Part shown: positions 27,152 to 37,864 of the stretch, in pieces | How positions within the stretch are numbered: position 1 is the first letter of the stretch | How the letters are laid out: the number at the start of each line of letters is the position of its first letter | Notes under the pieces: generated by a model | Told to the model about the DNA's origin: nothing | What the model saw: only the letters and a program-made list of their open reading frames with translations | Databases searched by the model: none | NCBI RefSeq assembly: GCF_015352975.1 | Contig: NZ_JACYIZ010000001.1 | Location: 62,001-126,000, forward strand | Direction: 5' to 3' | From: Aestuariimicrobium ganziense | GTDB taxonomy: Bacteria; Actinomycetota; Actinomycetes; Propionibacteriales; Propionibacteriaceae | DNA: 64,000 nt | Program-made: the position numbers and the translations under genes

Positions 27152-29086
27152 TCAGATCCCGTAGTCGCCGGTGCTGTCGGCCGCGGTCAACTCTGCGTCC
27201 CACTTCAGCCAGACTGCGCCCAGGGGCGGCAGGCAGACCGTCGCGCCAGCCATGGCACCGTGGTCGCCGGGCACTCCCCGTGCCACGACCTGGCCCAGGT
27301 TGCCGTAGTTGCCGGTGCCGTCGTAGACGGGGGAGTCGGTGTTCAGGATCTCGCGCCACACCCCGGACTTGGGCAAGCCGATGTGGTAGGCGGTGTGCGG
27401 CTCGGGGGAGTAGTTGGTGATGCAGGCCAGCACACTGCCCGAGCTGTCACGGCGCAGCCAGCTGAACACGTTGGCGCCGCTGTCGTCAGCGTTGATCCAC
27501 TGGAAGCCGGCGGGGTCGTTGTCGAGTTCCCACAGCGCAGGCTCGGCGCGGTAGATGTGGTTCAGGTCACGCAGCAGTTCCTTGACTCCGCGGTGGCCCC
27601 ACATGTCCGCAGTCCACCAGTCCAGGCCGCGCTCCTCGGAGAACTCGGCGCGCTGGGCGAACTCCTGGCCCATGAACAGCAACTGCTTGCCCGGGAAGCT
27701 CCACATGTAGGAGTAGAAAGCCCTGAGCGTGGCGAACTTGCGCCAGTCGTCCTGGGGGATCTTGCCCAGCATCGAGCCCTTGCCGTGGACCACCTCGTCG
27801 TGGCTGATCGGCAGCAGGAAGTTCTCGGAGTACGCGTAGACCATGGCGAAGGTCATCAGGTGGTGGTCGTACTGGCGGTGCACCGGGTCACGCTGCAGGT
27901 AGCGCAGCGAGTCGTTCATCCACCCCATGTTCCACTTGAACCCGAAGCCCAGGCCACCGTGGTCGACCCGCCGGGTGACCCCGGGGAAGCTGGTGGACTC
28001 CTCGGCGATCATCAGCACACCCGGCGCCCGTTCGTAGAGGTGGGTGTTGACGTAGCGCAGGAAGTCGATCGCCTCGAGGTTCTCGCGTCCACCGAACTCG
28101 TTGGGCACCCACTGGTCGGCCTCGCGGGAGTAGTCCAGGTAGAGCATCGAGGCCACCGCGTCGACCCGCAGTCCGTCGATGTGGAACTCGTTGACCCAGT
28201 ACAGCGCGTTCGAGACCAGGAAGCTCTTCACCTCGTTGCGGCCGTAGTTGAAGATGTAGGTGCCCCAGTCCATGTGTTCGCCCTGGCGGGGGTCGGCATG
28301 CTCGTAGAGCGCGGTGCCGTCGAAGCGGCCGAGCGCGAACTCGTCCTTGGGGAAGTGCCCGGGCACCCAGTCGAGCAGGACGCCGATGCCGGCCTGGTGC
28401 AGTCGGTCGACCAGGTGGCGGAACTCGTCGGGGCGACCCATCCGGCTGGTCGGTGCGAAGTATCCGGTGACCTGGTAGCCCCAGGAGCCCTCGAACGGGT
28501 GCTCGGCGATCGGCATGAACTCCACGTGCGTGTAGCCCTGCCACTTCACGTACTCCACCAGTTCCTCGGCCAGCTGCAGGTAGGTGCGTCCCTTGCGCCA
28601 GCTGTTGAGGTGCACCTCGTAGATGCTCATCGGCTCGGCGTGGGCCTGCGCCTTGGCGCGCCGGTCCATCCACTCCTGGTCGTCCCACAGGTACTGCGAC
28701 TGGTAGACGATCGAGGCGGTCGAGGGAGCGGCCTCGCAGAACTGCGCCATCGGGTCGGCCTTCTCGCGCCACACACCGTCAGGGCCCTCGATGCGGAACT
28801 TGTACAGGGTGTTGGTGCCCAGTCCCTCGATGAAGATGCCCCAGATGCCCGATCCGGGGATCAGGCGCATCTCGTCGCCGTGCCAGCCGTTGAAGTCGCC
28901 CAGCACCCAGACCCGGCGAGCGTTGGGCGCCCACACCGAGAACCGTGTGCCGGTCACCGTGCCGCGCTCGTCGTCGGCGACGTCGATGACGTGGGCACCC
29001 AGGCGCTTCCAGCACTCGGTGTCGCCCCCTTGGTGCCATCCCTCGAAGTCCCAGCCGGTGAGCCCACCGAAGAAATCGTGTGCCAT
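27152..29086 (-). CDS. glgB: 1,4-alpha-glucan branching enzyme
   Basis: GH13 branching enzyme, 644 residues, adds alpha-1,6 branches to the glucan. Short N-terminus, one CBM48 domain (about 45-130), then the catalytic barrel with nucleophile D309 ([15 protein letters not shown]), acid/base E362 (MIAEES) and D430 (ISHDEVVHG). It lacks the extra N-terminal domain of longer actinobacterial GlgB. ATG two bases after the mak stop, with AAGGAA inside the mak end. Last gene of the glgX-glgE-mak-glgB run. Confidence 0.96.
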   Translation of the reverse strand: MAHDFFGGLTGWDFEGWHQGGDTECWKRLGAHVIDVADDERGTVTGTRFSVWAPNARRVWVLGDFNGWHGDEMRLIPGSGIWGIFIEGLGTNTLYKFRIEGPDGVWREKADPMAQFCEAAPSTASIVYQSQYLWDDQEWMDRRAKAQAHAEPMSIYEVHLNSWRKGRTYLQLAEELVEYVKWQGYTHVEFMPIAEHPFEGSWGYQVTGYFAPTSRMGRPDEFRHLVDRLHQAGIGVLLDWVPGHFPKDEFALGRFDGTALYEHADPRQGEHMDWGTYIFNYGRNEVKSFLVSNALYWVNEFHIDGLRVDAVASMLYLDYSREADQWVPNEFGGRENLEAIDFLRYVNTHLYERAPGVLMIAEESTSFPGVTRRVDHGGLGFGFKWNMGWMNDSLRYLQRDPVHRQYDHHLMTFAMVYAYSENFLLPISHDEVVHGKGSMLGKIPQDDWRKFATLRAFYSYMWSFPGKQLLFMGQEFAQRAEFSEERGLDWWTADMWGHRGVKELLRDLNHIYRAEPALWELDNDPAGFQWINADDSGANVFSWLRRDSSGSVLACITNYSPEPHTAYHIGLPKSGVWREILNTDSPVYDGTGNYGNLGQVVARGVPGDHGAMAGATVCLPPLGAVWLKWDAELTAADSTGDYGI

Positions 29087-29088
29087 GG

Positions 29089-30441
29089 TCAGTTCCTTTC
29101 GGTCAGCGCGACGATCGCACGCATCGGGATGTGCACCCAGCTGGGGCGGTTGCGTGTCTCGTAGACAACTTCGTAGATCGCCTTGTCGGCGGTGTAGGCG
29201 TCGAGCGCGGCTCGCTGGGCGGCCGTGATGGACGAGGAGTACCCGGCCAGGAAGGCCTCGGTGGTCGCCTCACCCCAGGCCCGCGCCGCGGGGGAGGACG
29301 GGTCGTCCGCGCCAGAGGTGGCGTAGCTGAACGAGCGCACCATGCCGGCGACGTCACGCCACTTCGAGTCCGGCTCGGCACGCTCGGACAGGGTCTTCAT
29401 CGGCTCACCCTCGAAGTCGATGATGCGCCAGCCGTGCGGCGTCGACAGCGTCTGGCCGAGGTGGAAGTCGCCATGGATCTGCTGCACGTTGAGCGGCATG
29501 CCGCGCAGGCCGTCGAACAACTGGCGCAGTGCGGGCGCGTGCTCGGCGAGCACGGGTGCCACCTTGGTCGCCGCCTCCAGCCGGCGTTCCATGGTGTCGG
29601 CGACGACGCGGCCGTCGACCCGGCCGGCCGGGAAGGTGTCGGCAAGCGCCTGGTGCACCGAGGCCAGCGATCGTCCAAGCGCCCGGGCCTGGTCGGTGAA
29701 GTCGGTTCCGTCGTGGGCCGAGGCGGTGGCCAGGTCCCAGCCGTCGGCTGCCTCACGCAACTGTTCGACGACCATGGCCAGGTCGGTGCGGAAGGCCGGA
29801 CGATCCCCGGGTGCGACCCGACCCTCGACCCAGCCGTGCAGGGCGGCAGCGACGCTGACCCCGGATCGTCCGAGGGCGTCGTGGACGGCGATGTCGAGGT
29901 TGTGGCCGTGCTCGAGCTTGCGGAACAGCTTCACCATCGACGAGGTGCCCACCATCAGCGAGGTGTTGGACTGCTCACCGCCGAACACGCGCACCGCCCC
30001 CTGAAGGGCATCCGACTGCCGCACGACCGCCGACCAGCTGGGCGTCTCGGCCTGGCGGGCGATGGCCGTCACGTAGAGGGCGAGGGCCTCAGGGTCACGC
30101 AGCGCGTCGTGCGCACGACCGGCCCCCTCGACCTCGGCACCCTGTGCCAGCTCGGCCTCGGGCAGCACCTCGTGGCGATAGCTCACCAGCAGCTGGTAGT
30201 CCTCGACGCCGCCGTCGGGGTAGGCGATGGTGGCGACCTCGCTGCGCACCGCGACCGAAGCGTCCCCCGGGCCAGGCCCGTACCAGTCGAGCGGGGTGAC
30301 CGAGACACATCGTCCGTCGCGACCCTTGCCGCCGAACCAGCGCGCATCGTCGAACGCGGCCCACAGGCCGACGTCACCCGACTCGGTCACCTGCTCGTCA
30401 CCGACCGGCGACTGGGGGCTCCCAGGCATCTCGGCGGTCAC
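29089..30441 (-). CDS. mak: Maltokinase
   Basis: ATP-dependent kinase making maltose-1-phosphate, the GlgE donor. 450 residues from GTG 30441, which overlaps the glgE stop (GTGA). Aminoglycoside-kinase-like fold with catalytic loop [11 protein letters not shown] and metal site IIDFEGEP. The N-terminal [13 protein letters not shown] motif is typical of maltokinases. The frame continues to 30630, but that part is a shadow of glgE. Confidence 0.94.
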   Translation of the reverse strand: MTAEMPGSPQSPVGDEQVTESGDVGLWAAFDDARWFGGKGRDGRCVSVTPLDWYGPGPGDASVAVRSEVATIAYPDGGVEDYQLLVSYRHEVLPEAELAQGAEVEGAGRAHDALRDPEALALYVTAIARQAETPSWSAVVRQSDALQGAVRVFGGEQSNTSLMVGTSSMVKLFRKLEHGHNLDIAVHDALGRSGVSVAAALHGWVEGRVAPGDRPAFRTDLAMVVEQLREAADGWDLATASAHDGTDFTDQARALGRSLASVHQALADTFPAGRVDGRVVADTMERRLEAATKVAPVLAEHAPALRQLFDGLRGMPLNVQQIHGDFHLGQTLSTPHGWRIIDFEGEPMKTLSERAEPDSKWRDVAGMVRSFSYATSGADDPSSPAARAWGEATTEAFLAGYSSSITAAQRAALDAYTADKAIYEVVYETRNRPSWVHIPMRAIVALTERN

Positions 30442-32459
30442 AGGGGGCGGACCAGGAAGATGTGCGAGGGGTTGTCGAGGCTCAACCGGACGAAGTTGCT
30501 GCCGCCCCAGTGGTAGCTGGCACCCGTGAGCTGGTCGGTGACGTTGATCACGTCGCCAGGGCCGGCGCCCAGCGCCTCGAGGTCGAGGTGCACCTCGCCC
30601 TCCACGCCTCGTTCGGGAGCCAGGGAGCACACCACCAGTACCACATTGGACCCATCCCGCTTGGAGTAGGCGACCATGTCGTCGTTGGACGTGTGGTGGA
30701 AGTGGATGCGCCGCAGCTGCTGCAGGGCGGGATTCGCCCGACGGATCTCGTTGAGCCGACCCAGCAGCATCGACAGGTTGGGCTGGGCCTCCCAGTCGCG
30801 AGGACGGTACTCGTACTTCTCCGAGTCGAGGTACTCCTCGCGGCCCGGGGCCACCGGCAGGTGCTCACACAGCTCGAAGCCGGAGTACACCCCCCATGAG
30901 GGCGACAGCGTGGCCGCCAGCACGGCCCGCGTCGAGAACGCGGCCGGGTTGCCGGACTGCAGGTGGAAGGGGTTGATGTCGGGGGTGTTCACCCAGAAGC
31001 TGGGGCGGTAGAACGGGGCGGTCTCGGTGGAGAGTTCGGTGAGGTACTCCTCGATCTCGGTCCGCTCGGTGCGCCAGGTGAAGTAGGTGTAGGACTGCTG
31101 GTAGCCCACCTTGCCCAGGGCGTGCATCATCGCCGGCCGGGTGAACGCCTCGGCCAGGAAGATCACCTCGGGGTGCTCGGCGTGGATCTCGCCCAGCAGC
31201 CAGGCCCAGAAGTCGACCGGTTTGGTGTGCGGGTTGTCGACCCGGAAGACGGTGACCCCCTTCGAGATCCACAGCTTGAGCAGCCGCTTGCACTCGGCGT
31301 AGATGCCTTCGGGGTCGTTGTCGAAGTTGATCGGGTAGATGTCCTGGTACTTCTTGGGTGGGTTCTCGGCGTAGGCGATGGTTCCGTCGGCCCGGGTCGA
31401 GAACCACTGCGGGTGCTCGGTCACCCACGGATGGTCGGGGGAGGCCTGCAGGGCGAAGTCCATGGCCACCTCCAGACCCAGCTCGCGCGCCTTGGCGACG
31501 AAGGCCTCGAAGTCGGCCATGGTGCCCAGGTCGGGATGGATGGTGTCGTGGCCACCCTCGGACGAACCGATCGCCCACGGCGACCCGGGGTCGTCCGGCC
31601 CGGGGGTGAGGGTGTTGTTGCGGCCCTTGCGGAACTGTGTGCCGATCGGGTGCACCGGAGGCAGGTAGACGATGTCGAAGCCCATCGCTGCGGCCGCCTC
31701 GAGCCGCTCGTAGGAGCTGGCGAAGGTGCCCGACACCCAGCTGCCGTCGGCGGCCTGGTGGGCCCCCTGTGAGCGGGGGAAGAACTCGTACCAGCTGGAG
31801 AACAGGGCACGGCGACGCTCGACCCGCAGTGGGAACTCACGCGTCGGCGAGACCAGCTCGCGAGGTCCGTAGGCAGCCATGGCCCGGCGGATCGCGGTGG
31901 TGCCGACCGATTCGAGCAGTTCCTCGCTGGGACGCTCGGGCAGCATGGTGGCACCAACGCTGCGCAGCACGGTCGACGCGGTGGTGTCACCCTGCTCGGA
32001 GGCGATGGCCGAGGCCCGCTCGAACAACTGCTGGGCCTCCAGGCACAGCAACGGGACGTCCATCTCGAGCGGCAACTTGGCCTCGGCGTGGTGCAACCAG
32101 GTGTGCCACGGGTCGCTCCAGCCCTCGACCCGGAAGGTCCAGTCACCCTCGACGTCGGGCCGCACCCAGACCTCGAAGATGTCCAGACCCAACGGCTCGA
32201 CCTGGGCCATGTCGATGCGGCGGGCGGTACCGTCGGGAGCAGTCAGGATCACCGAGGCGGCCACCGCGTCGTGGCCCTCACGAAACACATTGGCCGAGAT
32301 CGGGAACTCCTCGCCGACAACGGCCTTCGCGGGGTAGGCGCCGGCCTCGACGACCGGTTCGACGTTGGTGACCGGAATCCTTCGGATGCTGGCCGGGTGC
32401 TGGTTGCGGACGATAGCTTCAGGCGCAGGCTTGGCGGCGCGAGGGGTGCGGGTGCTCAC
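30438..32459 (-). CDS. glgE: Alpha-1,4-glucan:maltose-1-phosphate maltosyltransferase
   Basis: Extends alpha-1,4-glucan with maltosyl units from maltose-1-phosphate. 673 residues, GH13_3. N-terminal Ig-like and helical-bundle domains to about 200, then the barrel with nucleophile D408 (FRVDNPHTKP) and acid/base E437 (FLAEAFTRP). GTG 32459 is fixed by a promoter ending 6 bases before it. Coupled to mak by GTGA overlap. treS, often located between glgE and mak in actinobacteria, is not here. Confidence 0.96.
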   Translation of the reverse strand: MSTRTPRAAKPAPEAIVRNQHPASIRRIPVTNVEPVVEAGAYPAKAVVGEEFPISANVFREGHDAVAASVILTAPDGTARRIDMAQVEPLGLDIFEVWVRPDVEGDWTFRVEGWSDPWHTWLHHAEAKLPLEMDVPLLCLEAQQLFERASAIASEQGDTTASTVLRSVGATMLPERPSEELLESVGTTAIRRAMAAYGPRELVSPTREFPLRVERRRALFSSWYEFFPRSQGAHQAADGSWVSGTFASSYERLEAAAAMGFDIVYLPPVHPIGTQFRKGRNNTLTPGPDDPGSPWAIGSSEGGHDTIHPDLGTMADFEAFVAKARELGLEVAMDFALQASPDHPWVTEHPQWFSTRADGTIAYAENPPKKYQDIYPINFDNDPEGIYAECKRLLKLWISKGVTVFRVDNPHTKPVDFWAWLLGEIHAEHPEVIFLAEAFTRPAMMHALGKVGYQQSYTYFTWRTERTEIEEYLTELSTETAPFYRPSFWVNTPDINPFHLQSGNPAAFSTRAVLAATLSPSWGVYSGFELCEHLPVAPGREEYLDSEKYEYRPRDWEAQPNLSMLLGRLNEIRRANPALQQLRRIHFHHTSNDDMVAYSKRDGSNVVLVVCSLAPERGVEGEVHLDLEALGAGPGDVINVTDQLTGASYHWGGSNFVRLSLDNPSHIFLVRPL

Positions 32460-32465
32460 GGCTCC

Positions 32466-32494
32466 AACCTAGCGAGATTGCGGCGATGTGTCAG
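32466..32494 (-). promoter_or_regulatory. Promoter of glgE-mak-glgB
   Basis: Minus strand: CTGACA (32494-32489, 5 of 6), a 17-base spacer and TAGGTT (32471-32466), then 6 bases to GTG 32459. The best -35/-10 pair in the window, implying a leaderless glgE mRNA separate from glgX. Confidence 0.65.
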
Positions 32495-32519
32495 TGGGCT
32501 GCGTGGCCCGGGGCGTGGC

Positions 32520-34682
32520 TCAGTCCATCTCGGCGTCGTCCAGCCGTGCGTCGTCCGACGCGCTGAACTGCAGCGGCTGGTCGTCCGCGACGAGGTCGAC
32601 GCCCATGACCACCAGGCTGCGTGAGGTCAGGGTGTACCTGTCGCCGGGCAGGAGCTGCTGCTCGGGCTGCTCGGCGACGGTCGAGACCAGCACGCGGTAG
32701 CCCACGCCCCAGGGCTCGGGGGGCAGCGTGATCACGCGGTCGTCGGGTCCATTGTGGAACCAGACCACGAAGGCCTCGTCCTGGTCGGACAGGTACATGC
32801 CCAGCACCGTGCGCGACTGGTCGGTCCAGTCCTCGTCACCCATCTCGCCGGTGTCACCGTCGAGCCAGGCCAGGTCGAAGCGGCCCGTGGGCTCGCCCGC
32901 TTCATCCAGCACCACGGCGTGGCGGCCGAACTCGGCCCGGCGCAGCACCGGGTGCTCGGCCCGCAGGGCCAACACCTGGCGGGTCAGGTCGGCGACGTCG
33001 CCCCACTCCTCGATGGTCTCCCAGTGCACCCACGACAGCGGGGAGTCCTGGCAGTAGGCGTTGTTGTTGCCGCGCTGGGTTCGTCCCATCTCGTCGCCTG
33101 CGGTGATCATCGGCACCCCCGAGGCCAGCAACTGGGTCGCCATCATGTTCTTGACCTGGCGGTGGCGCAGTTCGACGATCTCCTCGTCGTCGGTCTCGCC
33201 CTCCCAGCCGTGGTTCCACGAGCGGTTGTGGTCGTGGCCGTCGCGGTTGTGCTCACCGTTGGCCTGGTTGTGCTTCATGTCGTAGGTGACCAGGTCACGC
33301 ATCGTGAAGCCGTCGTGGGCCGTGATGAAGTTGACGCTGGCGGTGGCGTCTCGTCCGTGCTGGTCGAACAGGTCGGGCGAGCCGGCCAGCCTGGTGGCCA
33401 GCACCTGCACTCCGTGGGTGGCGCCGCGCCAGTAGTCGCGGGCGAAGTCGCGGAACTTGTCGTTCCACTCGCTCCAGCCCGGGCCCCAGGCGCCCACCTG
33501 GTAACCGTAGGGGCCGATGTCCCACGGCTCGGCGATCATCTTGATGTCGGCCAGCACCGGGTCGTCGGCGATCGCGCGCTTGAACGGGTGGTTCTGGTCG
33601 ACGTGGTGCTCGCCGTCGCGTACCAGCGTGGTGGCGAGGTCGAAGCGGAAACCGTCGACGCCCATCTCGGTGACCCAGTAGCGCATCGAGTCCAGCACCA
33701 TGTCGAGCACCCCCTCGTGGGAGGTGTCGAGCGAGTTGCCGGTGCCGGTGACGTTGTAGTCGTTGTGCAGGTCCTGGGTTAGCCGGTAGTACAAGCCGTG
33801 GTCGATGCCCCGGAACGACAGCGTGGGACCCTCGTGGCCGCCCTCACCGGTGTGGTTGTAGACCACGTCGAGGATCACCTCGATACCGGCGTCGTGCAGT
33901 GCCGAGACCATCTCCTTGAACTCGCCGACCTGGCCGCCCAGGCTGCCCGAGGAACTGTAGGCGGCATGCGGCGCGAAGAACCCCAACGTGTTGTAGCCCC
34001 AGTAGTTGACCAGCCCGCGGCCGACCACGAACGGCTCGCTGACGAAGTGGTGCAACGGCAGGAACTCCACGGTGTTGATGCCGATGTCGAGCAGGTGGTC
34101 GATCACCGCCGGGTAGGCCATGCCGGCATAGGTGCCACGCAGGTGCTCGGGCACCTGCGGATGGGTCTGGGTGATGCCCTTGAGGTGGGTCTCGTAGATC
34201 ACCGACTCCGACAGCGGACGACGCCGCGCGATCGGGCGTGGGGGCGGGGTGTTGGCCACCACCACCGACAGCGGCACCGACATCGCCGAGTCGCGGGTGT
34301 CGGGCTGGTAGTTCGACTCCGCGGTGTGGTCGGAGATCGGGCCCGCGTAGTCGACGCCCGCGGTGATCGCCCGGGCGTAGGGGTCGAGCAGCAGCTTGGC
34401 CGGATTGAAGCGCATGCCCTTGTTGGGATTCCACTCGCCGTGCACCCGGTAGCCGTAGCGCTGCCCGGCCGCGACGCCGGGCACCTCGACCGTCCAGACC
34501 CCGTCTGACAGGGTCATGTCGTGGTTGGTCTGGCTGCGGTCGGCGTTGACCAGGGCCAACTCCACACGCGACGCACGGGGTGCCCACAGCCCGAAGCGGC
34601 AACCGCTGTTGGTCAGGGTCGCGCCGAGTACCGACGTGTCCTGGGGGCCGGGGGGAAGGACGATGGGGGACGGCTTGATCAT
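32520..34682 (-). CDS. glgX: Glycogen debranching enzyme
   Basis: GH13 isoamylase-type enzyme cutting alpha-1,6 branches of limit dextrins. 720 residues from ATG 34682 (start MIKPSPIVLPPG). N-terminal CBM48 (FGLWAPRASRVELAL), then barrel motifs VILDVVYNHT, DGFRFDLATTLVRDG (nucleophile Asp), KMIAEPWDIG (Glu) and FITAHDGFT (Asp). The open frame continues to 35003 but only as a shadow of the divergent enoyl-CoA hydratase gene. AGAGAGAG lies before the ATG. Confidence 0.95.
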   Translation of the reverse strand: MIKPSPIVLPPGPQDTSVLGATLTNSGCRFGLWAPRASRVELALVNADRSQTNHDMTLSDGVWTVEVPGVAAGQRYGYRVHGEWNPNKGMRFNPAKLLLDPYARAITAGVDYAGPISDHTAESNYQPDTRDSAMSVPLSVVVANTPPPRPIARRRPLSESVIYETHLKGITQTHPQVPEHLRGTYAGMAYPAVIDHLLDIGINTVEFLPLHHFVSEPFVVGRGLVNYWGYNTLGFFAPHAAYSSSGSLGGQVGEFKEMVSALHDAGIEVILDVVYNHTGEGGHEGPTLSFRGIDHGLYYRLTQDLHNDYNVTGTGNSLDTSHEGVLDMVLDSMRYWVTEMGVDGFRFDLATTLVRDGEHHVDQNHPFKRAIADDPVLADIKMIAEPWDIGPYGYQVGAWGPGWSEWNDKFRDFARDYWRGATHGVQVLATRLAGSPDLFDQHGRDATASVNFITAHDGFTMRDLVTYDMKHNQANGEHNRDGHDHNRSWNHGWEGETDDEEIVELRHRQVKNMMATQLLASGVPMITAGDEMGRTQRGNNNAYCQDSPLSWVHWETIEEWGDVADLTRQVLALRAEHPVLRRAEFGRHAVVLDEAGEPTGRFDLAWLDGDTGEMGDEDWTDQSRTVLGMYLSDQDEAFVVWFHNGPDDRVITLPPEPWGVGYRVLVSTVAEQPEQQLLPGDRYTLTSRSLVVMGVDLVADDQPLQFSASDDARLDDAEMD

Positions 34683-34779
34683 GTGCTCTCTCTGGTCGAC
34701 TGGCGACGAGCGCCACGTCGCATGGTACTCGCTGCGACGTTCTCGACCCAGCCGCCACCAGCGCTGTTCGTTGCTGCGG

Positions 34780-34785
34780 TAGCTT
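34780..34785 (+). promoter_or_regulatory. -10 hexamer TAGCTT, leaderless start of enoyl-CoA hydratase gene
   Basis: Six bases separate TAGCTT from ATG 34792, within the 109-base divergent gap to glgX. No ribosome binding site is seen. Confidence 0.5.
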
Positions 34786-34791
34786 TTCACC

Positions 34792-35589
34792 ATGACCACT
34801 GACCACTCCGCCGAACGCGGCGTGTCGCTGCAAGTCCGTGACCACGTGGCGCTGCTCACCCTGAGCCGCCCACCGGTCAACGCCCTGACCATGGACATGC
34901 AGGATCGCGTGGGTGAGGTGGCCACCCAGCTCAGCCACGACCCCCAGATCAAGGCCGTGGTGATCACCGGCCAGGGCCGCGCGTTCGCGGCCGGTGTCGA
35001 CATCGCCGAGATGGCCCAGATGTCGATGGCTCAGATGGCCGAGCGGGTGCACGTGATGCAGGCCTGCTTCACCGCGGTGGCCAAGATCCCCAAGCCGGTG
35101 GTGGCAGCGGTGAACGGCTACGCCCTGGGTGGGGGGTGTGAGTTGGCGTTGTGCGCGGACCGTCGCATCGTCTCGGAGGCAGCCGTCTTCGGTCAGCCCG
35201 AGATCAAGCTGGGAATCATGCCGGGCATCGGCGGCACGCAGCGGCTGCCGCGCCTGATCGGACCGGCTGCAGCCAAGGACATGATCTACACCGGTCGCCA
35301 GGTCGACGCCGACGAGGCGATGCGCCTGGGTCTGGCCGACGAGGTGGTCGAGCCGGGGGAGTTGCTGGGACGAGCCTTCGAGTGGGCCGAGCAGTTCGCG
35401 CAGGCACCGAGCTGGGCCCTGAGCTGGGCCAAGGAAGCGATCGACACCGGGCTCGAGACCGACATCGACAACGGCCTCCTGGTCGAGGCCACCGGCTTCA
35501 CGGCCCTGTTCAGCACCGACGACCGGCGCGAGGGCATGGCCAGCTTCCTCGAGCAGGGCCCGGGCCGCGCCGAGTTCCGAGGACGATGA
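34792..35589 (+). CDS. Enoyl-CoA hydratase/isomerase (crotonase family)
   Basis: 265 residues. Oxyanion-hole segment GRAFAAGVDIAEM, and both catalytic Glu positions are kept: NGYALGGGCELALCAD and FGQPEIKLGIMPG. This fits a true hydratase of short-chain enoyl-CoA, probably fatty-acid or amino-acid breakdown. It overlaps the cysteine desulfurase gene by ATGA, an unexpected partner, so it is the promoter-proximal gene of the tRNA-thiolation operon. Confidence 0.92.
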   Translation: MTTDHSAERGVSLQVRDHVALLTLSRPPVNALTMDMQDRVGEVATQLSHDPQIKAVVITGQGRAFAAGVDIAEMAQMSMAQMAERVHVMQACFTAVAKIPKPVVAAVNGYALGGGCELALCADRRIVSEAAVFGQPEIKLGIMPGIGGTQRLPRLIGPAAAKDMIYTGRQVDADEAMRLGLADEVVEPGELLGRAFEWAEQFAQAPSWALSWAKEAIDTGLETDIDNGLLVEATGFTALFSTDDRREGMASFLEQGPGRAEFRGR

Positions 35590-36782
35590 GCCCCTCGGCT
35601 CCCGAGCCGGGACGAGTACACGGGCGCAGCTACCTCGACCACGCGGCGAACTCGCCGCTTCGTCCCGTTGCCAGGAGTGCCTGGCTCGAGGCGACCGAGG
35701 CCGTCGGCAATCCCAGCGCTCTGCACGGTTCGGCGCGGGCGGCCCGCCGCGTGCTCGAGGACGCCCGTGAGCAGTTGGCCGACGACCTCGGTGCACATCC
35801 CACCGAGGTGCTGTTCACCTCAGGGGGGTCGGAAGCCGACAGCCTGGCGGTGGTGGGCGGCGTGCGCGCCAGCGGCCGGGAACGTCTCGTGGTCAGCGCC
35901 GTGGAGCACCCGGCGGTGCTGGGCGCACGCGCGCTCTGGCGGTCCACGGAAGTGGTCGGGGCGGACGAGACCGCCCGCCTCGACCTCGACGCGCTGACCG
36001 GAGCGCTCGACGACACCGTAGGGCTGGTGAGTGTGCAGACGGTCAACAACGAGGTCGGCACCCTGCAGCCGACCGACCTGGCAGCCCAGTCGGCCCACCG
36101 AGTCGGGGCACGCTTCCACACCGACGCGGTGCAGGCCCTGCTCTGGCCCGGGGTCGACTTCGCCGCCTCGCCCGCCGACCTGGTCAGCCTGTCGGGTCAC
36201 AAGGTCGGGGCACCGGTTGGTGTCGGCGTGCTGCTGGCCCGTCGTGACGCCCCGCTCGACCCGATCGGTCTGGGGGGACGACAGGAGCGTGACGTGCGCT
36301 CCGGCACCCAGTCGGCGGCGCTCGCGGCGGCGATGGCCGCGGCGGTCGCCGAGCTCACCGCCAACCGGGACGAGGAGTTGTCCCGCGTCCGGACTCTGGG
36401 CGCAAGGCTTCGGCGCATCGTGCTCGAGATCGAGGGCGCCTCGCTCAACGGTGCCGGTGATGGCGAACTCGCGCATCCGGGCATCGTCTCGGCCACCTTC
36501 GACGGGATCCGGGCCGACGACCTGTTGCTGCTGCTCGACCGTGAGGGGATCGATGCCTCGGTCGGCTCTGCCTGTCGGGCAGGCGTCCACCAGCCGAGCG
36601 AGGTGGTGCTGGCCTGCGGTGGTGGACATGAGCGAGCGATCTCGACGGTGCGCTTCTCGCTCGGACACAGTTCGTCCTCAGTCGACCTCGACCCCCTCGC
36701 CACGGTGCTGCCTGCGGCCGTCGGGCAGGCCCGGGCTAGTCTGGGTGGTCGCCGAACAGGACGAGGTGGGTGGAACGAATGA
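35586..36782 (+). CDS. Cysteine desulfurase (NifS/IscS family)
   Basis: PLP enzyme releasing sulfur from cysteine, 398 residues. Substrate/PLP motif [17 protein letters not shown], His in [13 protein letters not shown] lysine in [11 protein letters not shown], and active-site Cys in [15 protein letters not shown] near residue 327. ATG 35586 overlaps the previous stop, and its own stop overlaps mnmA. The tight coupling points to sulfur supply for tRNA 2-thiouridine rather than for Fe-S clusters. Equivalent to mycobacterial Rv3025c by gene order. Confidence 0.94.
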   Translation: MSPSAPEPGRVHGRSYLDHAANSPLRPVARSAWLEATEAVGNPSALHGSARAARRVLEDAREQLADDLGAHPTEVLFTSGGSEADSLAVVGGVRASGRERLVVSAVEHPAVLGARALWRSTEVVGADETARLDLDALTGALDDTVGLVSVQTVNNEVGTLQPTDLAAQSAHRVGARFHTDAVQALLWPGVDFAASPADLVSLSGHKVGAPVGVGVLLARRDAPLDPIGLGGRQERDVRSGTQSAALAAAMAAAVAELTANRDEELSRVRTLGARLRRIVLEIEGASLNGAGDGELAHPGIVSATFDGIRADDLLLLLDREGIDASVGSACRAGVHQPSEVVLACGGGHERAISTVRFSLGHSSSSVDLDPLATVLPAAVGQARASLGGRRTGRGGWNE

Positions 36783-37864
36783 GGGTGCTGGCAGCGATGT
36801 CGGGCGGGGTCGACTCCGCCGTCACCGCGGCACGCCTGGTGGCCGACGGCCACGAGGTGAGCGGGGTGCACCTGGCCCTGTCGAAGAACCCCCAGTCCTA
36901 CCGCAGCGGGGCACGCGGCTGCTGCTCGCTCGAGGACTCCCACGACGCCCGCCGGGTCGCCGACCGGCTCGGCATCCCGTTCTACGTGTGGGACCTGTCG
37001 GAGGACTTCCGCCGCGACGTCGTCGACGACTTCCTCGCCGAGTACGCGGCCGGCCGCACCCCGAACCCCTGCCTGCGCTGCAACGAGGCGATCAAGTTCG
37101 CCGCCGTCCTCGACCGAGGACGAGCCCTCGGCTTCGACGCGGTCGCCACTGGCCACTACGCACGGCGGGTGAAAGGCCCGCAGGGCTGGGAACTGCACCG
37201 GGCCGCCGACCCCGCCAAGGACCAGTCGTACGTGCTCGGCGTGCTCACCACAGCCCAGCTCGAACACGCCCTGTTCCCGTTGGGCGACTCGCTCAAGAGC
37301 CAGGTGCGCGAGGAGGCCGCCGCCCTCGGCCTGGGCGTGGCCAAGAAGCCCGATTCGCACGACATCTGCTTCATCCCCGACGGCGACACTGCGGGTTACC
37401 TGACCCGTCACCTTGGCACCCGACCCGGTGACGTGGTCGACGAGCGCGGCGAGGTGGTCGGCCAGCACACCGGTCACCACCAGTTCACCATCGGCCAACG
37501 GCGAGGTCTCCACCTCGGGGTGCCCAGCGCCGACGGTGAACCCCGCTACGTGCTGCAGATCGAGCCGGTGCACAACCGGGTCACGGTTGGCTCGCGCGAT
37601 CGCCTCGCGGTCGACCGGATCGAGGGCATCCGCACCACCCGGCTGTCGACCGACCACCGCGGACGATGGCGCGGAACGGCGCAGGTCAGGGCCCACGGCG
37701 AGGCCATGCCCGCCTGGGTCGAACTCGACGACGAGCGCTTGCTGGTCGAGCTCGACGAACCAGCCGCCGGCATCGCCCCCGGACAGGCCTGCGTCGTCCA
37801 CGACGGCGACCGTGTGGTCGGCAGCGCCACCATCTCGAGCGCCCGTTCCACCAGGAGCAGCTGA
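36779..37864 (+). CDS. mnmA: tRNA-specific 2-thiouridylase
   Basis: Thiolates U34 of tRNA Lys, Glu and Gln, 361 residues. PP-loop SGGVDS at residues 8-13; first catalytic Cys in [12 protein letters not shown], second in [11 protein letters not shown]. Start ATG 36779 (ATGA overlap) gives the family N-terminus [16 protein letters not shown] 36770 is less likely. Sulfur donor encoded immediately upstream. Confidence 0.96.
   Translation: MRVLAAMSGGVDSAVTAARLVADGHEVSGVHLALSKNPQSYRSGARGCCSLEDSHDARRVADRLGIPFYVWDLSEDFRRDVVDDFLAEYAAGRTPNPCLRCNEAIKFAAVLDRGRALGFDAVATGHYARRVKGPQGWELHRAADPAKDQSYVLGVLTTAQLEHALFPLGDSLKSQVREEAAALGLGVAKKPDSHDICFIPDGDTAGYLTRHLGTRPGDVVDERGEVVGQHTGHHQFTIGQRRGLHLGVPSADGEPRYVLQIEPVHNRVTVGSRDRLAVDRIEGIRTTRLSTDHRGRWRGTAQVRAHGEAMPAWVELDDERLLVELDEPAAGIAPGQACVVHDGDRVVGSATISSARSTRSS

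Noticed and set aside
26885..29164. 759-codon open frame on the plus strand across glgB
   Set aside because: Antisense shadow of glgB; no recognisable domain or start signal.
33844..35796. 650-codon open frame on the minus strand across glgX and the enoyl-CoA hydratase gene
   Set aside because: Composition is shadow-like and it covers two genes of opposite orientation that are both intact.
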